This document shows, piece by piece, positions 23,690-35,977 of a stretch of 64,000 nt of DNA. The notes below the pieces were generated by a model. The model did not search any database. It was not told the DNA's origin and worked only from the letters and a program-made list of their open reading frames with translations. A program made the position numbers and the translations under genes. The stretch comes from Leguminivora glycinivorella (Eukaryota; Arthropoda; Insecta; Lepidoptera; Tortricidae): contig NC_062981.1 of assembly GCF_023078275.1 (NCBI RefSeq), positions 22,064,846-22,128,845 on the forward strand. Direction: 5' to 3'. The first letter of the stretch is position 1. Each line of letters begins with the position of its first letter.

Positions 23690-23845
23690 CACATGTGATG
23701 GACCCTGCCGTCTATAATAAATTGCCGCAATATGTGGTTGAAGCGCCTAGTGTGTCGAACTTTAAGTACCTATCGCTTAAAAAATTGGCTGGTCGAGCAC
23801 CCGTTCTACACTTATGACAATTTTTTTATTACCTAATTAGAAAAA
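23690..23845 (+). pseudogene. LINE ORF2 C-terminal remnant
   Basis: The translation reads VYNKLPQYVVEAPSVSNFK and, after a one-base shift, WLVEHPFYTYD. This is the usual C-terminal tail of Jockey-type LINE polyproteins (a short helical block ending in a Tyr/Asp-rich segment). An AT-rich 3' UTR and a GAATGAATAAATGAATATGAG tail follow to about 24005. It is a 5'-truncated dead copy. Confidence 0.6.
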
Positions 23846-24039
23846 TATTTTTGTGCATTTTTTATGTGAATATTGCCTAACTTTTTGTAATTTCAATCTT
23901 CTGTCTATTTATTCTCTAAGTATTATTGTTGTATGAATATTATTTTTTTAAATCAAATCTTGACGTGTAAAATGGCGTTGAATGAATAAATGAATATGAG
24001 TATGAGTAGTATGATTATTTTAACCATTGAAAGTTTGTA

Positions 24040-24085
24040 CGGAACCTCGGTGGGCGAGTCCGACTCGCACTTGGCCGGTTTTTTT
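24040..24085 (+). repeat. 3' end fragment of the AGGGTTCCG repeat
   Basis: The sequence GGGCGAGTCCGACTCGCACT followed by TGGCCGG and a T-run is the right-hand end of the repeat family at 20665 and 44498. Confidence 0.65.
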
Positions 24086-24089
24086 ATTT

Positions 24090-25910
24090 AAACTTTTATG
24101 TCTCGACTGTAGAACGTAAAAGTTAAATTAAAAAATTATGATTTCCTATTAAAAACGCAGAATTCTTGTAGTTAAATAGTGGTGAATCTTCTTTTAACAG
24201 GTTTTTATTTTTGCTTTGATAAAGGTTACTTGAACCAAAGACGTTTTTTAAGAACTAGCATATTCATACTAAAACGGTGTAATATTTTGTTGCAAATAAA
24301 TACTTCTTTGATTCAAATCTGTCCTATTTGTACCAAATGTATATAAAGTTACGACTGAACAATTTTGATTCTTCTTTGAAAAAGGAATATCCCTTTAGGT
24401 TAAGACCATGTTATTAGATGAAGAATTATATTATTCCTTTTAAATAACAGTGTTTGAGAGAGTTTTCCGTCTTAAATTAAAATATCTTTTCTATCTGTGC
24501 AGTTTTTGAGGAAAAGATAATCCTTTATTTTTCGTCACACCTCGGACACTGGCGATCAAATAATTATATTAAAGAAGCGCGTTCCTAGCACACATTCTAA
24601 GTTCGTGTAGGTGAACGCGTACCATGCTTGTATGAGTGTTTTTTGACAGGCGGTAACTGTGAGGTAACCAAGAGGGGGTGGGCGGCGCTTTCAGCGGGGA
24701 GCGGGAGTGGCCATACTGTACGATAGTACTCTTTATTATACTGTGCTTTCGTGCTGAACTATCTGTCGCGGTGAACAGTGGGTACCTACTTCAGCATGAC
24801 CTGCACGGGTAGCATGGTCGCGCGATAGACGATAAAATATCAGGTCGTCCCTATCGCACTATTAGTAAGTGCGATAGGGACGGCCAGATGTTTTATCATT
24901 TATCGCGCGACCATAATTGCCTGAAAGGACATAATATATAATCACAGCAAATGTTTTGCGTCGATAAAAAGAATTCGATAATTAAAAGACGTAGGAAGTG
25001 ACTTAGTTATTTATTTTTAGGGTTCCGTTCCAAAAAGGTACAAAGAAAACCCTAATGGGATGATATGTCGTCTGTTTGTCTGTCACAAATCCAATTGTCT
25101 CTAGAAAACATAGGTACCCGAATGTATAAAAGGTTTAATTTTTGATGATTTTTCATTTTCACTCATATAGAGTTTGGAAATTTCTTAAAGAGAGCAGCAA
25201 AGGGGAAAAATGATACATGTCGAATAAGACCCTGGTTTGTAAAGTCACTATAGTATAATCACTAAGTGCACATTTTCCCCTAAAGTACAGCGGGGCAAAT
25301 CTCAACTCCATTTTTTTCCGTTATTACAATGATGTTGAATTCTACATGTATCAACTGAATACGCCTACCATATATTATAACCGGTGGACACTCTGTTTAG
25401 TAATGAAAACATTGTAAAACGCGCGATTGTCTGTGTGTTAGTAAACTCTAAAACTATACTGAACGGATTTTCGTGCGGCTTTACAATAAACATAGTGATT
25501 TTCGAGGAAATTTTGGGTATGTGATTTGGTAAAATTTTGTGTGATTTATTTGTAATTTGAGGATATTTGCTAATTATGGTAAGATAATTAAAGAAAGCCT
25601 TTTAGAATTTCCGTATCAATAAGGTTCAAAAGGGACTCTGATTTGTGCATCTCTGTTCGTCTGTCTGTAAGTCTGTATATCTGTCACATTACTAAATACC
25701 ATAAGAACTACTTGTGCTATCGATTTGGAATAAATAATAGTTACCTATTACAATTCACTCCCCTTGAGAAGTCGGAGAGGGTCGCTAGTCACGAATAAAT
25801 ATGTATTTATTTTTATCTGAAACTAGGTAAATATATTCCTGTTTTTGTCACTAGGCCTAATCTGATGTCGTTATCATGTAGATAATAATGTAATAATTGG
25901 TGTAGAAACT
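24090..25910. other. No gene; repeat fragments
   Basis: It includes a foldback element (24814-24914) and fragments of the AGGGTTCCG family (25017-25130). A block at 25415-25560 resembles the mini-Helitron at 35085-35476 (CTGTCTGTGTGTTAGTAAACTC). No exon is seen. Confidence 0.5.
24814..24914. mobile_element. Foldback MITE
   Basis: The two arms begin and end with ATGGTCGCGCGATA and its complement, and pair along most of 101 bp around TATTAGTAAG. It is non-coding. Confidence 0.75.
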
Positions 25911-25914
25911 CTAG

Positions 25915-26165
25915 GTCCATGGGGCCCCAGCGCGAACAAGTTGTTCACAGAAATCGCGAAGCGTCTGGTTGAGGTAACTGGTGACCGAAGAGCTGGCGAC
26001 TTCCTCGCACAACGTATCAGCATTGCGATACAGCGAGGAAATGTCGCCAGTATCCTCGGTACAATGCCTCAAGGGCCTATTTTAGACATTAGCTAGCTTT
26101 TAAGTTTAGTCTTAGTTTCTTATATAATTATGTAAATATGTTCATGTAAATAAAGAAAAAAAAAA
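25915..26165 (+). pseudogene. 5'-truncated copy of the endonuclease-type LINE at 50787-53616
   Basis: The translation reads GPWGPSANKLFTEIAKRL, VTGDRRAGDFLAQRISIA and IQRGNVASILGTMPQG, then a stop. This matches the C-terminus encoded at 53440-53616 residue for residue in most positions. A short 3' UTR and a poly(A)-like tail at 26155-26165 follow. It is a typical dead-on-arrival LINE insertion. Confidence 0.85.
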
Positions 26166-27879
26166 TAATTAGTTCTTCCTATCTTCTTCAAAGACGATTG
26201 GTATAATAAAAAATAAGTTCAAAAACTAAAACCAGACTACTATTAAATGTGCTCTAAAAAGTATGAAACAAGATAGACTTATTTTATGAAATTATCATGC
26301 ATGAAGTTCACAGATGTGTATTCTTTTCAATATGTAGTAGAGATGGGCGGTGGGAAAATACCCGGGGTAGATATCGGGTATTTACCGGGTATTTACCCAA
26401 TCTACCCGATATTTACCTTTTCTACCCTAATGGGTGGGTATAAATAAATATTGTAATAAAATGGGTCATAAATTGAATTTAATCGTGAAAAAATGTTTTC
26501 TTGGTATTGTATAATATATTTATATTTTATTAATATAGTTCTATAAACATATATCGAAGTATTTGTATTGAATAAGGAATTTGTTAAATATCATTGACAT
26601 GCTTGTGTGTTTGTTACCTCCTCCTCCTAAACGGCTGAACCGATGGGGATGAAATTTTGTGTGCTTAATATAGTTCCTCTCAAGTAACAATTTCTGGTCC
26701 TATAGTGGTCGAGGACACCAAATTAAATCACACTAAATGGTCCTATAAATAGTCTATATTGGTACTGTAGAGCCGATTTGGCGCAATTATGCAGCCATTT
26801 AGTGATATAATAGGCCTATAGCAGTATCATCAGTGACGTTTAAGGTCTATAATGGTGATGTAATGATGACTATTGTGCTAATTTGTTGACATAGAGGACA
26901 CAGTAACGCTATTATAGTATCAATGTATGCTATAGTAGCATTTGAGATTCCGTTATACAGGTTATTTTGTTCTATAATAGCAGTTGCCGTCCCTTTTAAT
27001 GCGAAATTTCTAAAATAATTTAATGTGTGTAATATTTAACAAAAACTGTTCTAAACGAGGAACTTAACGAAAAGTGGCGTGTGAACTTGTGAAGTTTAGT
27101 ATCAATTAACATAATTTGGATTTCGTATACTTCCATCATTACTGCAAAAAGGTATGCGATGGAAATTTTACCGTTAAAAGAATATTAGTTTAATGGAGTA
27201 TTTAAAATGCGCCCTCGATTTATACCATGTTTTGAATAAAATAAATAAATATAATTTAATACAATAAAATTATTGGCACCATAGTTTCTACTATGGATCC
27301 AAGAAGTAAAACATACGCTTTTATAGTTCGACTATATCACTTATCATACGCATTCACTGCCATGAGCCCGCCATCGTGGATTCAATTAGGGTTGCATGAG
27401 AATTTAACTATGATCCAGTTTAACTTATAAGTTCTTTATATAGAAAACAATACTTGTTTTCAATGTTTTACTGTAGAAAGATCTTTTAAACAGTATTAAT
27501 AAATGTTGTTTTCTTTTTAGTATGACAAATCTAAACTACAATTGGTCGCTATGTGTATTTTTAAAGTTAATTTCTAGAAAAACACTGTACGGAACCAGAT
27601 ACCGCATCTTTGGTCTGATTTCATAATTACGATGTATAAACACCATAAAGCAGCCTTTTAAGGTCAAAATTGTCATATAAAGAAATCGTTTTCTACTCTT
27701 ATATATCTGATTTGGTTTATAAAATATATAGTAAACTCAGCTATAACGCTATTGTGTTTTAAAAGAGATACCGAAATCATTATTCAACAGGTCTGTGATA
27801 TTTAAAGAGTCATTGTGGCGTATACGGCGATGAGATATAAAAGGCATTAGAAAACGACTATAACCTTTTCAAAGCTATA

Positions 27880-28562
27880 CACGGTGTTTCCGGTATCACT
27901 CAAAACCTCAGACACCCCAACTGATTTTTATTTTTTTAAACTCATCTAGAGTATTCATCTTTTAATCTGATCGTTACTTTTTTTTTAATTGAATTTTTAA
28001 TTTTCTGTACAGCTCTACTTGACTTTTAGCTCTACACTCAATAAAATAATTGCTAACTACCATCATAAACCATAAGACTATTTATTTGTGTACGTTACTG
28101 CAACGACATAAGGTTTACCAATAGACAGCTAAGATGTCACTGTAAAACACTTTAAAGCTTTGTCACAGTAAACTTCAAATTGGACAGGTAATCGCAGTAA
28201 GCAAATAAACTCAATATTCAAAATAACAAGGTTGTAATTAGGTACGAGTTCAATTTGTTATGACTTATGATAAACATTAAGATTAAACTGACAAACAACG
28301 TCAAACTAGTAGCGGAAAAAATAATCGTCCAAGTAACCGGCCAGTATTAATACCCCTAAATACTGAAAAAAGGTAAACAACCTCTAGCAATGCGATATAC
28401 ACAATGTTGTATTACGAGTACAATAGAATGGGCACGTAAAAAATAACTAATAATACAAATTTAAATAAAAATATTACCCCCATCAAGATATAGCTCAATC
28501 GATTCTACTCTCGATTCTGAACAAACTGTTTTCAGGTTTTTAGTGTTAAGTGAAACACGGTG
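27880..28562. mobile_element. Nested MITE with CACGGTGTTTC-type ends and TA target
   Basis: The left end is CACGGTGTTTCCGGTATCACT-like and the right end reads GTTAAGTGAAACACGGTG, the imperfect complement. TA lies on both sides (27878-27879, 28563-28564). It is non-coding and fits a mariner-type MITE. Confidence 0.6.
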
Positions 28563-28711
28563 TATAAACGTATCCTGAAAACTTCATTATAAAAATAGCT
28601 CTATAATGGTATTCATATCACCACTATGCAGTGTTAAATACTATAGCAGTGTTTTCCAAAGCCACTATATCCCAAAATAGTGGTATAGTTAGGTTTTAAA
28701 TCTGTTAAAAC

Positions 28712-29115
28712 ACAACTACTAAAAATACTATAAGCGGCTTGTTGGTAACCTTAATAGCGCAAATTGATTGCATAACAGTGATTTCTAACACCAATATACA
28801 GTAATATTGTTCTATAATAGTCATATTTGATCCTGTTATAGACCAGGCCTTTAGCGGCTCTATAAAATGGTGATATAAACGTTTGCATCACTTCCTAATA
28901 ACACCTTTTAGCTGTATAACGCAACAACTATAGCGGCTTGTCGGGAACCTTAGTAGCGCAAATTGATTGCATAGCAGTGATTCCTAACACTATTATACAA
29001 TAATATAGACCTATAGTAGTCATATTTGATCCTGTTATAGACCAGGCCTATAGCGGCTCTATAAAATGGTGATATAAACGTTTACATCACTTCCTATAAC
29101 ACCTTTTAGCGGTAC
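28712..29115. repeat. Two direct copies of a roughly 205-bp subterminal unit
   Basis: Both copies contain GCGCAAATTGATTGCATA, then ATTTGATCCTGTTATAGACC, then GCGGCTCTATAAAATGGTG in the same order. They lie at the right end of the element at 26681-29245. Confidence 0.85.
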
Positions 29116-29245
29116 AAGCTTATAGAGCTAAAAGGTGTGACTGGAGGCTTTTATACGACAGGCGGTCACGCCGAAAACCTTTATACGACATCTATAGTAG
29201 CTTTTAGCGTCGAAAACCAAAATTATAGCACTAAAATGTTACTTG

Positions 29246-29796
29246 CTGTTTGTTTGGTAAAGCCTACTATCTAGCCGAAGTCCAGTATCTAGCCGAAGTC
29301 ACATAGAAGGCATTATTACAGTCCGAATTCAAAGCAAGTGTTAATTAAAATCACACATGGACGTGGCGCTTGTTTAACTAAGTACAAACTAAATTATAAG
29401 TATCCCATAAATAAAAATAAAAAAAGTAACTGACCGGTCAAGTGACTTATTGCACCCTTTCAATACGGATGCAACTACCTGGCGTTTTGCAAAGCTGTGA
29501 CCTCATTGGCTAATGAATTTGAATTTGTCTGTCCACCGTGTTTAAGTTAAGTAACTTATTTGAATACTTAGTGGGCCTAAAACATCTGGGGAATACAACT
29601 TTTTAATTGAATGTGGTAAATTACACATGATATATGGAATATTTGGAATCTCTGTTAACATTTTAATATTAGTTAGTCAAATATATATATTTATTTTAGT
29701 AGAAAAATATATTTCAGTCATGTAAATTAAGAATAATCTTTAATTTCATTAGATTATTTTTTATACCCGCTCATTTGGGTAGATACGGGTAAATAC
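29246..29796. other. No gene
   Basis: Sequence between the nested elements. A direct repeat TATCTAGCCGAAGTC occurs twice near 29270-29302. Nothing coding is seen. Confidence 0.45.
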
Positions 29797-30004
29797 TAGG
29801 GCTCCCGGTCGTGACCGTGTATCGTGAACACGTAGCCGTACGCACGTTGCCGTGATACACGGAAACGGATTTCTGGTTCGTTCGTCACGTGAAAATAAAT
29901 CACGTGAAATTAGGGTACGTACGTTCGTAGATCCGTCCGTACGTACGTACGAATTCACGTGACACGCCCGTTCGGTCCGCCAGCGGCGTTTCATGAGAGA
30001 AGAT

Positions 30005-31355
30005 AAGATCGGATGCAGTCTCTATAAGTTATGAATAAAAATGTAGGTATCGTGAGGTTATATCTTAATTACTTTTGAATTAAAATTTATATTCAATACT
30101 GCGGTTTTTCAAATATTAATATGTAAGTAATAAATAAATATAACCAAATAAACGATCCGGGGTTTCCGATAGGCTTAATTTAGAAGTGGTTATAAAAATA
30201 CCAACGATATGGGTAGGTAACCTTTTGTAAGGGTAACTGCTAGATTTGGTAACCGTTTCAGATAAAGTTTCCTTCCAGTCATTTGAGTTTTTTACTCTAT
30301 CCAAAGGTTTTCAACAGTTATAATTCTAAATTCGACTTATTATTAAATAACCACTGTTAGCATTGTCTCTACGCTACAACCGACGCTTCGAGTACAAATT
30401 CAAAAAATGCTTATACTTTCACTAAAATATTACTTTTATGTTTATTAAAATGGCACTATACCATGACTATACCTTATCCTTTGTTAAGCTTATCTGTTGA
30501 GTGGTTGTGGTTGAAAAATACCATGCGTTAACGTGGTAATATGGGCTTAACCGTGCACCGTGATACCCTTGAATCTGCTTATTATGTGTCTGCAATGTTC
30601 GTTGACAAAAACTCTCTAGTTACCCTCTGATTAATAAGATTTAATAGGAAGATAAGTATTCACGGTACCATTCAATTATTGATGCAAGGAGTAAGACATT
30701 TGTCAATTTAGTATAAAAATTAAGAATGTGACGATAGGATGACATCCACGGAAACGTAATTTTAACACATACCTAGTTAATAATTATGTTATACATTTTA
30801 CGCGAACTTACTTAACTGTTATAGCCACTATTTAATTAGGTAATTAGTGTAATTACGTTATATAGTAATAAGATTGATGGTAGTAAAAAAAGTCTACTTT
30901 AAGAGGGTTCAAGGCGCAGGATTATCATTTTATTAAGATGTAAACACTGTTTTATGACTGATATATTGTTTCAAAAATAATAAATAGGCACTGCTTAATA
31001 AAGTGAGCTTCGTTATACTATTTACATGCAATAACTTTAAAATTATTTTTTCATGGTATTTAAACTTAGACCTTTGCTGCTTTCATTTACTTATTATGGA
31101 TTACACCTATTTAAAAAATTGACTTACTCGTTTGATGTCGTAACAGTAACAGCAGATTTCAAATGAACTGACGTCAAATGCCTCGCGATAGATCCTGTAG
31201 TACCATGACGACACGGAAACTCATTGTTTGTCCGATCCTTGCAGAGACTACATAAAGTTGAATCTCCGCACAGACTGGTATTTGACCCAAAAAGTTGGCC
31301 AAAATTATTTTAAAGTTCCAATGGCCTCCTAACCATTTGTTATTAAGATTTAAGG
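30005..31355. other. Interior of the second hAT element, no gene
   Basis: AT-rich and without exon-like open frames or clear repeats. Confidence 0.45.
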
Positions 31356-31524
31356 GTCAAGAAGGTAAAATAAACCGGCCAAGTGCGTGTCGGGCCACGC
31401 TCAGTGTAGGGTTCCGTAGTTTTCCGTATTTTTTTTTAAAACTACTGAACCTATCAAGTTCAAAATAATTTTCCTAGAAAGTCTTTATTAAGTTCTACTT
31501 TTGTGATTTTATTCATATTTTTTA

Positions 31525-31564
31525 CACATACATACATACATACATACATACATACATACATACA
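31525..31564. repeat. (CATA)n microsatellite
   Basis: About ten CATA units, directly next to the repeat at 31563-31797. Confidence 0.9.
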
Positions 31565-31797
31565 ATCACGCCTGTATCCCGTAAAGGGGTAGGCAGAGCA
31601 CATGAAACCACTAAAGCTTCAGGGCCACTCTTGGCAAATAAGGGGTTAGAAGAAAACGAAACTGTGGCATTGCAGTGAAAGGTTGCCAGCCTCTCGCCTA
31701 CACCACAATTTAACCCATATCCCATAGTCGCCTTCTACGACACCCACGGGAAGAAAGGGGGTGGTGAAATTCTTAACCCGTCACCACACAGGCATCA
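31563..31797. repeat. Interspersed repeat, second copy of 9396-9595
   Basis: GGGGTAGGCAGAGCACATGA, GGCCACTCTTGGCAAATAAG, AGGTTGCCAGCC and CGTCACCACACAGGC occur in the same order as at 9396-9595. Confidence 0.75.
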
Positions 31798-32094
31798 TTA
31801 AATACCTATCCAACAATATATCACACGTTGTGGTTGGAATGAAAAAAAAATTTGTCCCCACTTTACATGTAGGGGGGGGTACCCTAACAAAACATTTTTT
31901 TCCACTTTTTATTTTACCATTTTGCCGGCGTGGTTGATATATATATTGGTACCAAATTTCAGCTTTCTAGTGCTACCGGTTACTGACATTATCCGCGGAC
32001 GGACGGACGGACAGACAGACATGGCGAAACTATAAGGGTTCCTAGTTGACAAATTGAAAGTTGAAAGACATTAAATATTATATTTCAACTTTTA

Positions 32095-32490
32095 TTAGTT
32101 ATTTTCTTCAAAGCTTACATTAGCTTTCTTCCAGGACATTTCTGTTTTATGTCTCTTGCTCCTGTCGCTCAACTCTAAGAAAGTCTTTTCAGGACGACCA
32201 GAACTGACTCCTGCTTTTGGTAGAGATCCTTTGAGCTACTCGATGCTGCTATCTAGGAATCTGGCACTTGTATTAAGAGCAGCTGTCCATTTTTGTTTAA
32301 ACTAATGCTTGATGCGAGACAGTTTCAGCTTTATGTCAGCAATATTGTGGTCATTTTCCGTATATAGATTCAGTAATACTTGCTCCAAAAATTGCAACTT
32401 TTTGTTAAAAGTTGAGCTGTCTGAGCGTTCAATAATAGCAAATAAATCATTCCTATATAATACCCGGATTCCAGAAGAACCTAAAACACA
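32095..32490 (-). pseudogene. Fossil protein-coding region in the second hAT element
   Basis: After a splice-acceptor-like TTTTGTGTTTTAG the minus frame reads RVLYRNDLFAIIERSDSS and LQFLEQVLLNLYTENDHN. In the same frame it passes two TAG codons (at 32305-32307 and near 32235) and continues GVSSGRPEKTFLELSDRSKR to the segment SWKKANVSFEEN at about 32100. The frame stays sensible across both stops, so this is a decayed gene, not chance. The Gly-Arg-Pro, then Leu-Ser-x-Arg-Ser-Lys-Arg pattern recalls a multicopy insect transposon-associated family, but I cannot name it. No partner exons were found upstream. Confidence 0.5.
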
Positions 32491-32579
32491 AAAACGTAAA
32501 AATAAGTAAAATCTCATGTACCGAGTAACAAATGTGCTTACGGAAAAAAAATCACCAAAAATAGGCGGGTGCATTGGGG

Positions 32580-35080
32580 TGGCTATTCTGCACTTTATTT
32601 TATAAAGGAAAGTCTATTCTTCAACATGTCATTCAAATGTTTGCTGGATAATGCTTGGTAACTTATTAAAAATTCCAATGTTCTTGAAAAACTTATCTTT
32701 TTATTTAAAATTTCCCGGTACTCACTTCTTAAGGGTATTAATGAAGAAAATCAATTAATATTTAAGTAAAATTTAGTGTTAAATAAAGTACATGACCTGG
32801 TTCTTCGCAATCCATATTAGAAACCAACACAAAACGGGCCAATCAAGGAATAACAAATTTTTGAGAACAATGAAATTCGAGTGCATCGAACAATCACGCA
32901 GACGCTTTCGGCGAACGGTAATTTTCGACTAAGCCTACACGGGTGATAGATGACTTTAGCATGTGGTATTTTTTTTTACTAGGTGGAGGGGTTATCCTAG
33001 TTTTAAGAAACAATGGTTAAGAAGGGGTACGGCGTAAATAAAAAAAATGGATTTTGGCCAGCTTTTGAGGCTCAATACCTGTCTGTGCTCCGACTCTGGT
33101 GGCATATCTCCACATCAAACTTTTCTTCGTTGTTAAGAGTTTCAAACATTAACAGTAACAATACAAAAAATTAACAAAACAACAAGACAATAACTTTTAA
33201 ATTCACCGCTAAAGTAAAATGTCAAGGCCTTCAAGTGTTGATCAACTGGGATCTTACAAGTGACTAATTGAAATAAACTAAAATTCTAAACTGCCTCATC
33301 CAGATTAAATAAAAAATCCTAAAATGTAAATATAACACATCGCTCACTTCACTCAGCTTCACGTACAAAAGGCTGCTCGTAAATTTTACTGTCTTTATTA
33401 CCACGTGGTGGAACTGCGCTTATTATTTGCAAAATACCACCACAGTAAGATAGCTGAGCTCGTTCGTCAAACAATACAGTGCTATAAAGGAATATACTAT
33501 CTAAAAGTATTATTTAATGTACCGAAACTGATAAGAACTGCAGCTGTCATTTTTTTTGTCTTAGCCGTGGCCCCGCGCACATGTGTGCATATTTTTTGCC
33601 TGGAGTATAATAGTCATCATAAACTTGCTCTTTTGTTCACCTACACTCCTGTTTGTCTTGTTTACATTTAAGATTACGTTATATGCTTACATAAGAGCAA
33701 GCTTAAATATTAATTAATTAAAGCCACTTGGTAGGTTTTCATTTTCATACATAATAAATGAAAGAATAAATGTGAAAACCTTAAGAATAACATAATAATG
33801 CTTGACCAGAAATATATGGCTAAGCGTCGTGTTGCTGAATTTCATCAGAACTATTGTCCCGGATCCGTAAGTTCACATTTTTGACACATTTGTTTTGAAG
33901 TACATATGTTGCGATGTGGCTAAGGCGTATCGTTTGCCAAATCTAACGATTAATTTCGAATTGGTTGAATCGATTAGGCCCTATGGACAAGGAGGCGCTT
34001 AAACAAATATACGATTTCTATCAACTTACTGAAATGTCATTTGAATCGAAATTACACTCTGCCACAGCACTAGTTTAAAAATAAAAATTAATGATAAATG
34101 GTTTAATAAGTAAATCTTGCGTTATAAATTAATATCGTAAAATACTTACTAACGAAGACATGCAAAAATGTAACATGTTTTAGATTATGTTTAAAGTAAG
34201 GGAAATATTATTTTTCTACTCGTCGATTGTAATCTGTCAATTAGGACACCACAGACTAAACTATAAGTGCTAACTTTTCAGTGTTGGATACTCTATGGCA
34301 GTTCCGACTCAACTATAATAATATATGTACTTAATCTCATTATAGTTGACTTTAAGTTAACTGTAATAATTTCAAAAATAGAACATCATACAACTTATAT
34401 ACTAATTTGCGATACCTGGCAAATTTTTCTGCATCTGAAATACATTTTTTTTATTTGTGGCGTTATCGGCCAATCAGAGACGGTTGTTACAAATAATTGG
34501 TTACTAGGTAATTCGATGTTGATACAACGGTGAACGACGCTATTAACATTAATTTAAACTTGCATGAATGATGATATTTCCGTCCATTGATGATGAAGAT
34601 GATGACTCGTAGAAAAAGTATTGTATACAATAGTGATATAATTAAGTTTTTCACTCTCGTACCGTACTGTTAGGCCACTCAGCAAAGCTTCGTGGCCTAA
34701 ACATGGTACTCGACTGAAAAGCTTTGTATTATTTCGCGATTGTATAAAATACTATTTTAAGTACTTGATTTTTTTAACCATTATTACAGGATTTTACGTT
34801 TTGTGGACGCTGTCATGTGTGAAAAAGAGGTTCTTACACTTCTTACAGCTCTGGGACAATAGTTACTCCATACTATACTAAACTGTCACCACATACAGTT
34901 TTAAGTTAGTGTCAAGTATTTGAGGATTCTGACGGCACATGTCAAAAAATAAACAATATTAAGACGTAACGTAACACAGGTTGACATTTACCATACAGGT
35001 ATATAGATAGTGTAAGGCATCGGACAATTTGCTAGTTTTAATTTCAATAAAATCGGAAACAGAATAACGCCGTAAATCAC
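32580..35080. other. Interior of the second hAT element, no gene recognised
   Basis: Some open frames of 60-90 codons exist (for example 33405-33671 plus), but none shows a recognisable domain or splice context. Confidence 0.45.
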
Positions 35081-35084
35081 TTAA

Positions 35085-35476
35085 TCTTCTCTTATAAAAT
35101 AAACTCCCGGGGAGCCGCGTCTGTCTGTGTGTTCGTGATAAACTCAAAAACTGAACGGGTTTTCATATGGTTTTCACTTATGAATAGAGTAATTCTTGAG
35201 GAAAGTTCAGGTATATAATTTGTTAAAGTTTTGTTTGAATTGGTTGAAATATGACGATATTTTCTAATCGAGTTGGACAAAATCCCGCTGGCTGAGAGCT
35301 TTAATCGAAAACGCTGCCGAAACCGTTTGAGCTATATCAAAATAATGTATTGGAAAATTGTGTCTCTCTAATAGGTCTACAAAAAAGTCCACGATGGCAT
35401 ATGTCTATCTTTTACGGATAACTTATTATAACAATTTTTATCATAATCCCCGTGCGTAGCCGGGGAGAGCCGCTAG
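35085..35476 (+). mobile_element. Mini-Helitron (non-autonomous)
   Basis: It begins TCTTCTCTTATAAA after an A and ends in a GC-rich hairpin (CCCCGTGCGTAGCCGGGG) followed eight bases later by CTAG and a T. A TC start, a hairpin before CTRR and insertion between A and T without duplication are the Helitron signature. It is 392 bp long and non-coding. Fragments of the same family occur at 25415-25560. Confidence 0.7.
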
Positions 35477-35977
35477 TTATATGTATTGTATAAAAATCGA
35501 AGCAAAACATAAATATAAGTTTAATTCATATGTAAAAAAAATTTCGTCCAGTATTAAGTATAGGTATTAAGTGATAATTCAATAATAGTCATGATTTGGT
35601 TTTCTCCCGGGCGAGTTAAATCTACAAAACGTACGATAAGTACTCTGCACACGAACTTAGTTCGGGCGGCGGCGTGTCACGGCCCGCGGCGTGTCACGTG
35701 AATCCGGGCGCTAAGGCAAGTACGTACGTACGTGCGTACGAGGTACGTACCTTGCCGTGTTCGTGAAATTCGTGATCTTAGTACCGCCGGTGTTAAGATC
35801 ACGTAGCTACGGTTCGGCGTGAATCACGTGTATCCAGAGCCCTAGTAAATACCGGGTAGATTGGGTAGATATGGGTATTTTCCCGGTATTTACCCGTCAG
35901 CGCCCATCTCTAATATGTAGTAGTTTTTGAACTTATTTTTTATTTAACTTACTTTGGGGTTACTATTTATTAAATAT

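Larger units (their letters stand above)
26681..29245. mobile_element. 2.6-kb non-autonomous DNA element, CAAGTAACAWTTT ends, 2-bp target duplication
   Basis: The left end is CAAGTAACAATTT and the right end is the complement of CAAGTAACATTTT. CT flanks both sides (26679-26680, 29246-29247). The interior is full of CTATAATAG/CTATAGTAG motifs, with a roughly 200-bp direct duplication near the right end and a nested 683-bp MITE (27880-28562). No ORF is present. Confidence 0.72.
31360..32045 (+). repeat. Interspersed repeat (CCGGCCAAGTGCGTGTCGGG type), interrupted
   Basis: The left part reads CCGGCCAAGTGCGTGTCGGG, then AGGGTTCCGTAGTT. The right part ends GGCGAAACTATAAGGGTTCC after a GGACGGACGGACGGACAGAC run. 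The (CATA)n block and the repeat at 31563-31797 lie in the middle, apparently a later insertion. Confidence 0.6.
29797..35844. mobile_element. Second hAT-type element (TAGGGCTC ends), nested in the first
   Basis: The ends are TAGGGCTC and the complement GAGCCCTA. The 8-bp target duplication GTAAATAC lies at 29789-29796 and 35845-35852. Both ends carry CACGTGA and GTACGTACGT repeats as subterminal arrays. Its 6 kb interior contains interspersed repeats, a fossil coding region (32095-32490) and a mini-Helitron. No hAT transposase motif is recognisable. Confidence 0.82.
26338..35912. mobile_element. hAT-type element (TAGAGATGGGCG ends) with nested insertions
   Basis: The ends are TAGAGATGGGCG and the complement CGCCCATCTCTA. 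The 8-bp target duplication ATATGTAG lies at 26330-26337 and 35913-35920. TAGAGATGGGCG-like ends and 8-bp duplications are usual for hAT. The ends are rich in GGGTAAATACCCGG-type repeats. Inside lie the elements at 26681-29245 and 29797-35844; without them about 1 kb remains, with no transposase. Confidence 0.85.
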
